Origin: Leguminivora glycinivorella
Lineage: Eukaryota; Arthropoda; Insecta; Lepidoptera; Tortricidae
DNA: 64,000 nt
Direction: 5' to 3'
NCBI RefSeq assembly: GCF_023078275.1
Contig: NC_062979.1
Coordinates: 10,174,502-10,238,501, forward strand
Shown here: positions 25,401-37,400 of the stretch, in pieces
Layout: each line of letters begins with the position of its first letter
How positions within the stretch are numbered: position 1 is the first letter of the stretch
The notes under the pieces: generated by a model
Databases searched by the model: none
The model's input: the letters and a program-made list of their open reading frames with translations, nothing else
What the model was told of the DNA's origin: nothing
Position numbers and translations under genes: made by a program

Positions 25401-28400
25401 CCACGAGCACATTAACTTAACTATAACCTGGCAAATAAAGAGTAGAAATTATTCCCACTTTCTCACACGTATTGATTTAAAAGGGACGACATTACGATGC
25501 CTCTTTTTTGCTAGGCTGTATTTGTAAAGACATTAACAATGCAACAAGTTATACAATCAGCTAATTACTCGACCTCCCCAGACAGGCTCGAGCCAGTACC
25601 ACACCTTCGACACTGGCGATCAAATATATGAAAGAGGCGCGTTCCTACTGTTCCTAGCACACCGTCTAAGCTCGTGTAGGTGAACGCGTACTATGCTTGT
25701 ATGAGTGAAATATGACAGGTCGACTGTTCGTGTTTTTGACAGGCGGTAACTGTGAGGTAACCGAGAGGGGGTGGGCGGCACGTAGTAGTACTCTTTATTA
25801 TACTGTGCCAGTACGTCTACATGTATTTAGCAAGTACAGCGGTTTCCCCGGTTCGGGATAAGCCGGCACGCACTAATTATGAATATCGTTACATTCGTCT
25901 AATTACCCATGACCGGCAACATCACGCGGAAGCGTTCGCATTGTATCGTAACTTACGGGTATTGTTGGTGGAGCTTGGATGAGTCCTCAAATTGGCTTGT
26001 TAAAATATAAGGTTGTGCCCACATAATAATATAGGTAATCTTCATATAGTTGTTATAAATAATGTTACAGGATCTCATGGACCCTGATGAGGGTATTAGC
26101 TTTTTAGGAAATCACTTTTCTTAGTAATAATGAGATGATTACAACTAAATTATACCGAGCTAAGGATGACAATCTACAGATGATTATTATACCATTAGGT
26201 ACCACTATGCTATTGTTCAGAACAACGTCTTTTTTATCATTATCAGCAGTGCGCAGCGTAGAGTCCTGTGAGCTTTATAGCAATAGCAAATAAATTCTGG
26301 ACGCTCAACGTTAAATGTCATAAACCAGCTTTAAATAAATTTAGCCTAATATTGCGATTTAACTTCTGACACAAACCTTTGTGACGTAGGAAGATTTTCA
26401 TTCTGTTTTCATTGTACTGATTATATACCTTTACTTTACTTTAGAGACGTTTTTAACCCCTGACGCAATAGACGTCGGGGTGTTATAAGTTTGACGTGTC
26501 TGTCTGTCTGTCTGTCTGTCTGTGCATGTGTATCTGTCTGTGGCATCGTAGCTCCCGAACGGATGAACCGATTTAGATTTTGTTTTTTGTTTGTCTGAAA
26601 GCTGAGTTAGTCGGGAGTGTTCTTAGCCATGTTTCATGAAAATCGGTCTACTATGTCGCGGTCGTGGGTTTTTAAAAATTTTAATTTTGTGGTTAGGTTA
26701 TGCTATGTTTGGATAAATTAATTGAAGATTTCGTTTCCAAACTTGATAAGATAATAAAGACTTGTTTACGACAAATACTTAGGTATTATTTAATATTAGG
26801 CAAGTGATCTAAAGTTTGATAGACCGGAATGTCCGGAGTGAGTAATACCTTGCAAAAGACTTCAACGAGCGCTCCACACCCCGCGCGTCTGCCACAAACA
26901 ATACCTCATTACGAGCCACGCTCATTAGAATAACCCACAATCCAATTATAAACACATTGAGAAAACACCATAATAACATGTTGCAAAATTTCTAAACACA
27001 CCTCTCAATAAACAATAAAAAAATATTTTCACTTGCGCATTGAAGCGCATTTAATGATTAAAATACGCATACCGTCTGCATCTTTATTAAAGTCGTGAAA
27101 ATGCTTGCACGCATTTAAAAAATAATGCAATTATTGTCATTATTTAACCTGCCAGCTGTCCTTGATGGAACAAGCAGCATAAATATTTCCCAGTGAATAC
27201 ACCGTGTTTTGTTTTCCGTTAAATTCGACACGTAGCTAGGTTCATTATCAGGAACCACCCTGTATATAACATTTAGTTAAATTCGCAAAAAAAAATTTTT
27301 CATCATTTTCATACATAATAAATGAATTTATTAGTGTGAGAGACCCTTAAGAATAACATTCAAGTTAGTGTCAAGTGATTGACGGCACATGTCAAAACAA
27401 ATAACATTAGGAATTGGTAAAGGTTGTCACACACGTCTTCAGTAATTATTTTTATTTTTTTAATAACTCGATAACCGTAAGACTTAAGACGCTAGTTTCT
27501 TAGAGAAATTAATTGTATTTGATCTAAAGAACCTTCCCTTAAAGTTAACGGAATTCAATAAAAACAGGTTGTATAAAAATATTTCAAGATAAATGCTTTC
27601 AGTTTTTTTGCAAACTTTCCATATATTATCAGGTACGGGTATATTTAGCCGGCGACCAGTGTCGTTGGTCACCTTGAGTGGCGGAAGCAGTTCGATCAAT
27701 TTGCTCGGCACGCTGACCATTCCGCGAAGCATTCGGGACTTGTCTATTTCACACAAATCAAAACGGTATGACATGCCTTCTGTCTGTATCTACTATACAG
27801 AAACTATTGACAGCGGTATTATTTCTCCTAAGTATAGACATAACTACATTAGAGTGTTTTCTCGTTGGATCCACGTACTCTATCGATATAAAATTCGATC
27901 ATACGCGAATTTTTATCAGATTTAAACCTAGAGCCACGCACTCATCGTAGCTACGATTTTAAACTTTCCAGACACATTACGGACAGGAAGTATAACGATT
28001 AGGATATAATTATGTATAATATAATAGCGGATATTTAAGTGTAAATTATTTTATTTTATCATTATCGACGCTACTCTAACTGTCCTACAAATGTAGTTCA
28101 CACGAGTCTATAGATATAGACATTATTTTTTATACATTATTTGATGATAATCTTAGCTACGCTTTATCTACGATTATTAACCTATTATATAACTATTTAT
28201 TTACTACATTCTATTTTTATCAGACATCAATATCAGATCATCATATCAGACAAGGTTGATTAATAAAATTGCATCATATACATGTATCATATAAAATATG
28301 TGGACGCTAAGTGTAGGTAAATAAACCTCGCTTAAAATCAAACTCAAGGTTAAACTGTTACTTAATGTTGAAACATAACACACTCGTACATATCAGTTAC

Positions 28401-31400
28401 GCTTCCGCGTACACTGTCTATTGTCATAATGCGTTTAGTCGGTCAATAACGCTAGTAAATACACAACAGGTGAATGAGGTGATAAAGGTCGCTCAATTGC
28501 TATTGCATCACAAGTACTCATTGAGATCGATTTCTGAAAGTGTAGCCGTTTGCATGGCTTGCGACAGCCAATGCTGCCCAGAAAGCTAATTCTTAGGTTT
28601 CCCAATGAATTATTAATTGTTCTTACCTATTTACTTAATTGATCTAACAGTAAATCGTCAGTTACACGTGTAATCATTAAATTTAATGAAGAATTAACCG
28701 TTTAAAAATTTTATTGAACTATAATAAACACAGTCATACATTACAGTAAATAATCAGTTACACACACGCGTTTACAAAATGTAAAAAGAAACCAAGCGTT
28801 CAAAACTAATTGCTTGGTGTTAAAATGATAATAACGTTATGATTCCTTTTTTATTTATCCAATAATCACTCTTGTAGAGGTAGATGCATAAATTCGCATA
28901 TATTCGACCCTCTGAACTGAATCGTACTTATTTAAACTTGCAGTTCCGTGGTATAATTACGGGTATTTACAAATTAGACAGTCATTTCCTAACGTTATCG
29001 GTAAATTATGAGTAGTGTTACATCAGCACAATGCATATTTTCCTACATGTTAATTAGATAAGTTGATACGCTTTCCTTTTCATGGAAAATCATAACAATA
29101 CAACACTCAAGCATACTTTTTAATCTTTTTACTGCTTTCTTATCTTTTAACCTAATTGCTCAGCCAGGGTGACCACTATTTACTACAACCAAAATTCCCT
29201 GACTTTTCCCGGTTTTCCAGGCGTTTTTTCAAGTTTTTCCCTGACCATAATCTTAAATGTAATAAATATACAATATATAATTGGAATACATTTTTGAGTT
29301 TTTGCTTGGGTGTAACTGAAACAAAGTCATCAGTTAGCATGGTTTATTATAATATAAGTACATATTTTAAAATCTATTGAAACTTCGCAATTTGTTCTTC
29401 TAATAACTCAGCTTCCTTGGCAGCTCCGTCGAGAAGTTTTTGCTTTTTGGCTTTAAGTTCTCTGACCATTTCTTCATTTTTTCTTTTTTCTGCTTTGAGT
29501 TTCGCCTCAGAACTTAAATTTTCCTTTCTTTTGTGTAGCTCCTCTGTGTACAAGGAGTGAGCATTACGAGCCGCGTGGATCATTTTTTTTCCAATATTTA
29601 TTTTTTCTATACCGCCGTGGTACGATATAGCATCATAAATGCGTCTTTGCGCAATTATAGATTCTTGCGAAAGATTTTCCACCAATATTTCCTTATTGAT
29701 GGAAAAGCCACGCTCACTATAAGCGTTTCCGTGGGATAACACCAGGACCATTTTTATTAAAGATTGCAAGTCTTTATTTTCCTTTTTCGTCAAACTGAGC
29801 CAAACATCATCCAGTCGGTGACCATCCTTAATGGAAAAATGTTTCATTGATTTTTCAAATTCAGGTGATTTACAAATATCGTTGAAAGCACTTTTGGCGT
29901 TATCTGCTTCATATCCTGAAAGCCGGTTATTTTTGACAAATATGTCCAACACTTTATCGAGCCTCTCTCGTCGGAATTCTGCATTGACTGCGATTGCGGG
30001 ATCGAAACAAGATATTCCCTTAGTCAAAGCATACGAAAGTGGGGATGTTTGGCATAATGACACGCAAAATTCTATTAGACTCTTTCTACAGTCTTGACGG
30101 AAACGCAAGATATCGATATCTTTGATATCGCGACTATTTCGAAGAGCATTCTTTACAGCGAAGCCCAAGTCGATTTCTTTCGCGTTTATCAGATTAGACT
30201 CCTTTTTCAAATCAATCGACGTGATATTAGTGGCAGAATCCAATACATCCACTTTAACAACTCTTTGCATGATTTTTTTCAGTGTGGCCAAAAGTGATTC
30301 GTATAAAAGTGGAGCAAGTGGTGCGTCGGATTGAAATAATGTTAAAAATGGCTCCACTTGCACCGCCACCGATTGAAAAAAGGCCAATTTAGCCTTTAAT
30401 AATTTGTCTTCCAATGCAGCATTTACTACTGTAAAGCTTGCGCTGTCAGGTGCTTTTTTTTCGTTTTTAATTCCCTTCACATATTTTTCAACGTTGGGTA
30501 TGATTTTAGTGGCGCGATCAACAACGCTAAAGTTCTCGAGCCAACGTACTGCACAAAACTTTAATGGGAATGTACTCGAGCCTGAAAACCTTGTATAGTC
30601 TTCACGTCGCGCGGGGCTATAGCAGAATAGGTAGTATAGAGAACGTAAAAAGTCTACCACCTTCCACCCCGAGGCTTTCATTGATTTTTTAAACGCATTG
30701 TGGAGATTATGAAGTCCACAACTCCCCATGTTGAGCAGAATTGGGTCACCTGCTTCGCCCTCATTTTTTAGTTTGGATTTTAGGTCTTGCAAAAACTTCT
30801 TATTCACATTAGGGCCATCCATTGAAACCTGCAATATTTTTTGTATCAATGCCATCGGTAGTGGCAAGAAAAGCCTTCAACAAATCATCAGCAGTTGCGT
30901 GCCCCAGAAAAGCTGAACCATAATACCTGCTTCGGACTTGGTTTTTTTCATTGTCCCAATAACGGACAAAGATGTCCATCTGCCCTTTCTGCGCAACTTT
31001 ATTAAGGGATTCGTCAAAGCCAATGGTAATGACATCACAATCGCAACATTCTTCTTTTAACTGTCGAAAAAAATATGGCGCTAATCCGTATAAAACAGTG
31101 TAGGCTATTTTTGTTCTTTGCAAGCGCATTTTTTTTGCGATATCAGAGTCCGGAAACATTAGAGGAAAGAGATCCACGGCTTGTCCACCGCTCCTTTGTG
31201 AGCTATGACTTAGTACTTGGTACATACACCAAATGATTTCAGCCTTCGTAATTTCGTCCTTAATAAGCATTGTCATTATAACACGTTTTTCTTTAATATT
31301 ATTGTGATGTGATGGCGTGACCTGTCCTGCTGACTCGACTACTATGTCTGGGGAAGTAGTTGTAATGGGTTCTTTGGAAACAGGTTCCTTTTTATCTTCC

Positions 31401-34400
31401 GAGTAAAATGATTTAAGGCTCATGCTTTTATTTTGATTAGATAACAAAATATTGTGTTTTTTTCCCTTCATATGGCTGGAGAGAGCCTGCTCGCCCATAT
31501 TACTAAGTGTAAAACTTTTTTTACACAATTTACAGTAGGCGGAAAAATGGTCATTTTTGACAGGTTCAAGCCACGGTTTAAATTTATCGTTCAATTGCCA
31601 TTCACAATTAAAAGTAGTTTTCTTTGACATCGTAGAGTGACCATCTGGAAGTAAAAAGAAAACATTTTTGAAGAGACGTATAAGCTGTAAGTTACTTAAA
31701 ATATACTCCACTAGCTATAGACATCTATGAAATGATACACAATTTAAAACTTATGAGTTGGCACATAAGTATACCGGGTGAAATTTTAAGGACCAGCCAT
31801 ATCCATCTATACGCAGTGACTTTATATTATTTGAGCAAACCCGTCATTTTCATAGAAAAGTCTAAATTCGAACTTTTTTCATTGTTTATGTTAATTAAAA
31901 AGTATAAACACATAACACACATAAGTGAAATGTAAAGACAATTACGCTCTCCTGTTATATCGTCACGTTCCCCATTTGATACTCAAATAACAAAATAACT
32001 CAAATAACAAAGGGGATTAAATTAAATCATAGCACATTTTTATTCTATTTTTAAACACATTGATTTAATAGTTTGAGGCCGCTTAAATATTGTTAATATG
32101 CACAAATATCAAATAAATAAATAATTATTATAGGACATTCCACAGATAAAATGACTAAGTCCCGCAGTAAGCTCAAGAAAGCTTGTGTAGCCTGCTCAGA
32201 CAACGAGTATAGGTATAATATACAAATACGTAAATACATACATAGAAAACCGGCCAAGAGCGTGTCGGGCCACGCTCAGTGTAGGGTTCCGTAGTTTTCC
32301 GTATTTTTCTCAAAAACTACTGAACCTATCAAGTTCAAAACAATTTTGCTAGAAAGTCTTTATAAAGTTCTACTTTTGTGATTTTTGTCATATTTTTTAT
32401 ACATATGGTTCAAAAGTTAGAGGGGGGGGGGGGGGGTACGCCCTTTTTTTCCTTTAGGAGCGATTATTTCCGAAACTATTAATATTATCAAAAAACGATC
32501 TTAGTAAACCCTTGTTCATTTTTAAATACCTATCCGACAATATATCACACGTTGGGGTTGGAATGAAAAAAAATATCAGCCCCCACTTTACATGTAGGGG
32601 GGGGGATGTTTTACCCTAATAAAACATTATTTTCCATTTTTTATTTTTGCACCTTGTTGGCGTGATTGATATACATATTGGTACCAAATTTCAGCTTTCT
32701 AGTGCTAACGGTTACTGAGATTATCCGCGGACGGACGGACGGACGGACGGACGGACGGACGGATGGACGGACGGACAGACAGACAGACATGGCGAAACTA
32801 TAAGGGTTCCTAGTTGACTGCGGAACCCTAAAAACACCCATGCCTTAGGGACAAATAGCTAGGATCATCGTAGATAGGATCATCGGCTCAGCAGGTAGGG
32901 TCACTACAAACTAGGTCAAACTGGTCGTCGTCCAAAAATATAGTATACAAATACGTAAATACATAGAAAATATCCATGACTCAGGAACAAACAACTGTGT
33001 TCATCACACAAATAAATGCCCTTACCGGGATTCGAACCCAGAACCATCGGCTTCGCAGGCAAGGTCACTACTAAGGTCAGTATGTAAAAGTAAAGTGAAA
33101 AAAAAAAGATTGCACACAGGCCAAACCAAACCGATTGTCATGACAATGTCATAAAGGTGCTGTCATGGGAAACCTTTTCCCACTCGAAATATACCTATAG
33201 AGAGGGATAAAGTTGAATTGCTTTAAATGTAGCCATATAATATACACATACATCGCGCACCAAAGCGGACCCCAGGCTCCCATGAGCCGTGACACATGCT
33301 GGGATAACGCAAGGAAGATGATGAAGATAATACACATACACAACAAAAAGCCAAGAAATCTTATAAGTAGGTATCTTACAAAATATAGTAGGTATACTAT
33401 TAAGTTGTGTATATTTATGTGGTGAACGCAAATGTGTAACAGGAGACTGTTATTCGTGTTGTTGTTAACCTAGGCAGCGTCCACACTCATGAGACGCACG
33501 TCTTGCGGTGTGGAACGGACGTCTCCGCCACGCCGCCTGAATGTCATTCAAACAACGTCTCCTCAGTACATTTTGTATAGGAAGGACGTAAGATGCGCCC
33601 CCAGGCGGCACGGCGCGCGCCATGCAGAGACGCGGCGGTGGCGGAGACGTCCGTTCCGGGCCGCAAGACATGCGTCTCTTGGGTGTGGACGCTGCCTATG
33701 TGCATTATTATTTAAACCAATAAAATCGAAACATATATTTAAAACTTAGGCATTCTATGAAAATGACAGAAATTAAACCTACAGCACGCAAAGTTTCGAA
33801 TCACTGCAATTTACTATTGAGGAGTTCTCCCGAGAAGACAACCCTGTATATCATCCAGGAACGCAAAGTACTCGTCATGTCAATACGAAACAATCGAGCT
33901 TAAACTCGATGGGGGTCGTGTCGATTAATTACACAGTACCTACGTTCCAGTGCCATCATCAGATCACAGAAACATGTTATAATCGTAATAATAATCGAGA
34001 AATAACGAAATAATCAAATCACTTACCGAGGTCATCCAAACGAAACAGAATAATTATAGTCCTTATGTCCTCTTCTTCAACCTGCGCCGGCTAAGTGTCG
34101 GCGTCCTTTGACATCCCAGCCGGCGGCGATTTCCGAGTAATACAGTGGCACGTGCGCCGCGTGGTCACGTTTACTTACCTATTATAGTATAATTATATAT
34201 AAATTTGGAGATGATAAAATTAATAATTTGCTTATTTTTTTATGTACATACAAAGACAATTTTTATTCCCTGACCTCTATTAAATTTCCCTGACAATTCC
34301 CTGACTTTTCCATGACCAGTGAAATTCCCTGACTTTTCCCGGTTTTCCCGGTTTTCCAGAAAGTGGCCACCCTGTCAGCTATACGTAACTCAAGCTGACA

Positions 34401-37400
34401 CAAACAACGATCCTGAAAAGCAAGTATTACTCGAACATTGTCGATGTCGGACTAGTTTACATAAAGATTTCTAGTTATGGCCAGTCTCGAGGTATTTAGT
34501 CTAGCTTTCGTACCGGTCTTGGTGCAATCTTGCGTAGTACGTATGATATCATTGGTACTTTTATCGAGCATAACAGTATCCGAGCAAGGCGTGGACAGTG
34601 CCACAGTTAGAGACATATTAAGGACATAATAAGACTGTCAATTCTGACATACGAGTACCGAAATCATGTGCATCATGTTGTATGCCGCAATTTGAAGTGG
34701 TACCAAAATATTGCATTAGGTATATAATTTTTTATTCATGTTTATCTAATAACAGAATAAACGCACTTTATATACCGCATTATCTCCGAAACGACCTCTG
34801 TGTGTTAACGTCTCAGTACCGGTGCATGCCAATAGACTCAGTTAGTTGGCAGTCTTTTCACTTGTAAAGTCTCTAGTACTGTGTACTGCGGTAGGTCACT
34901 CGGCAAGGTCCACCACTTCCACAACACTTGAAAGTGGCGGGTTGCATGCCGGCATTCCAGCGACGAAATTGAGTTTTATTATAGCAAATTTCAACTATGC
35001 AACGAACGCTCAGAGAAAATGTTTGTTAAGCACCAATTAATTTATTAATAACACTAGACAGCGCTGTACTTAAAGTAGATAGTTTAAAATTGTTCATGAA
35101 TAGTTTGAGGTATGAGAGCAGTCATTCATTGAGAAGATATAAAATACAAGACATAGGTAGTAGGAAGATAGTTATTTTACAGTGGGAACCTACAAATGTC
35201 GGCAACCCGTCTATAAGTTAGGGGGAAGTTTGATCTTCGGGCATCTCTAGCCACCTAATGAACTACCATCAAATCTTACACAGGTACATTCTGCCTTTCT
35301 GATCCCCCTCCTCATGCGGGTTCCTTGGCCGTAAGCCCGGGCAATGCCGGAGGGCGCCATGGTGAATGACATACATCGATCCCAGCGCGCCCTCACAAAC
35401 GGCAAAGAGGATGGAACGCCGGAGTGGGTTTAGTGGGTAGGGCCAAGTTTGCCCCCGCTCGCTAGGGGAGGGGAAAGAAACGGAGAGTCCCACACATCGT
35501 GCGTAAATGAATTCCCACTCCGTCAAAAAAAAGGAACATTCTGCCTAAACGCCGATATAGAATTATAGATACCATTTATAAGTTATACCTCCCTCATTTC
35601 ATTACTAAAATACCGGATGTATGGTATGGTTGTTAAACTTGTAAAGCTCCCAGAACTTGACGCCCTTGATGCACTTTCCCACACCAGAATTGGATGCGGG
35701 AAGTATTAATCTGCACCTGCAGTTCATTATTGCTTGTTTCTTTCACTTATCTAAAAACGACTCAACGAATTTCGATGAATTTTGACGAATGACGCTAATT
35801 AAGCTAATATAGGAAAGGGCATAATTTTTATCCCGAAACTTTTGTTGAGGTTTAGTAATAGTGTAGTATTAGATAGGTATTAAGGGAGGAGGTTGGTGTA
35901 GTTTTACAACTCCCATGCAAACGGAGGCCTTACTATGATTTAGGGACTCGCATATGTAGGTATCTAATCGAATGTGACGTTTTTAGCTACAAGGTACCAC
36001 ATAGTCGATTGATAAGGCTGATTTCAAATTTGACTTTAGGCAACTCTAGGAGTGCTTAGCTTACCTTACAAGTGTCTGAAGTGTCATACGTTGTTGACCG
36101 GATTGAGTAACTGTTAATCACGAGTTTTAATTCGAAGTAATTCAAAATGATGAAGGCTCACCTTGAATTTTCTTCTCTTCCTGGGTTCTGCAAGCAGTGC
36201 TTCGTCTCACCGATGTTGCTGCGATGTCGCGAAGTTGCTTGTCGTGTCATTGCGATGAAATGTGTTCCGGAATATATTGACGTCTCCAGCGAGTTATGAT
36301 GGTTAACACCTTCACAGTTCAGTGCAACATGGCCACAACAAACACATTTATGGCCACTAAGATTATGATGTTTTCATCCCACAGGGTTTGATTTTATCAC
36401 AAATTTATTACTTCCATTACCTGCGACTATCTTTTTAATACATAAATAGTTAGAGATATAAAATTTATGATATCACCTTCTCAATATAATTTTTGACATG
36501 TGACTGAATTTTTTGTTTTGTCTAGATGCTGTCAGATTAGGCACCTATCTCCTAAAAGGTTTTCCAAAGAAGGAATCAATCTACTTTTAAACTTATTATT
36601 ATTATTATCCTTAAAAATGAAATAATACGTAAGACGTAAAATCAATAAAGGAAAAAATAATACAATACAAATAAATATTATAGAGTAATGGAGTGCGACT
36701 CGAAAAGCGTGAAAAAACAAAAACCTGGTTTCAAAAACTCATGATTAAAATCTGCTTGTTTCAGATATTAGCGCTTTGCGCTGCCACGGCGTACGGTCAG
36801 TACAATAACTCCCCCGCTCCTCGAAGGATACAAATCCCCGGAGCCATAGCTTTGGGCCCCGCGCCCGGCGCCTTCCGCCAGGGACGGCTGCACAGCGGGC
36901 CCCCGGCCGGCGCGCCCCGCCTCAGGAGGCCCGGCCAGGGCAGACCCTCCTTCAAGTCCGTAGACGCTTCTCCCAGACCCAGTCTGCAGTCTATCGAGGA
37001 GCCCTCGAAACCAGTCACCGAAGAACCCGAGGACGAGGTCGAAATCAACACACCCACCGCCTTCGTCCCTAGCATTTTCACTACACCAGAACCTCAAAAT
37101 GATTTCTTCGATTTCACCACCACGTCTCAGCCGAAGCCGCCGATAGCGTTCAACCCACCTCCCTTCCAGCCCTCGTCGACTCCGTCTATCATAAGGCCCG
37201 AACCGATCAGACCGACTCAGTACAGACCATTGTTGCAGCCGCAATCGTTCGCTCCCATCAGGAACGAAGCCCCCTTCAAGCCTCAACCGGTGCGCCTCCA
37301 ACCTCTGTCAAGCAGGCCTCAGCGGCCGTCGTTCAGACCGGAGCCTAAGCCCTTGGTAGAGGAAGACGAAGCCCCTATCCAACCGGTCAGGCATAGACCT

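Larger units (their letters stand above)
29165..34374 (-). mobile_element. hAT-superfamily DNA transposon, about 5.2 kb, with nested insertions
   Basis: The left end CAGGGTGACCAC and the right end, read inverted, CAGGGTGGCCACTTTCTGGA form the terminal inverted repeat. Subterminal regions on both sides carry repeats of TCCCTGAC and TTTTCCCGGTTTTCC (29201-29247 left; 34267-34357 right). The transposase lies at 29374-31630 on the - strand. Both ends are flanked by TCAGC (29160-29164 and 34375-34379), shorter than the 8 bp duplication normal for hAT elements, so the true duplication may have decayed. The non-coding half (31640-34200) contains SINEs, a dispersed repeat and a MITE, which explains the size. 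Confidence 0.82.
19471..36764 (+). other. 17.3 kb first intron of the cuticular gene, transposon-rich
   Basis: GTGAGC donor at 19471 and TTGTTTCAG acceptor ending at 36764. Inside are a mariner-type MITE, retroposons, a 5.2 kb hAT element with nested SINEs, and a palindromic MITE, each listed separately. Between them I see AT-rich sequence without recognisable coding, except one unexplained - strand open frame at 27484-27774. Confidence 0.6.

Noticed and set aside
33465..33749. Arg-rich open frames on both strands
   Set aside because: By-products of a GC-rich palindromic MITE.
36693..36764. Possible start of the cuticular protein at 36693
   Set aside because: This stretch is intron: a good acceptor ends at 36764, and the 36693 start would put a Lys/Arg-rich leader before the signal peptide.
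36768..37301. 177-codon antisense frame over the cuticular exon
   Set aside because: Arg/Gly/Leu-rich shadow of the proline-rich coding strand, with no splice or family features.
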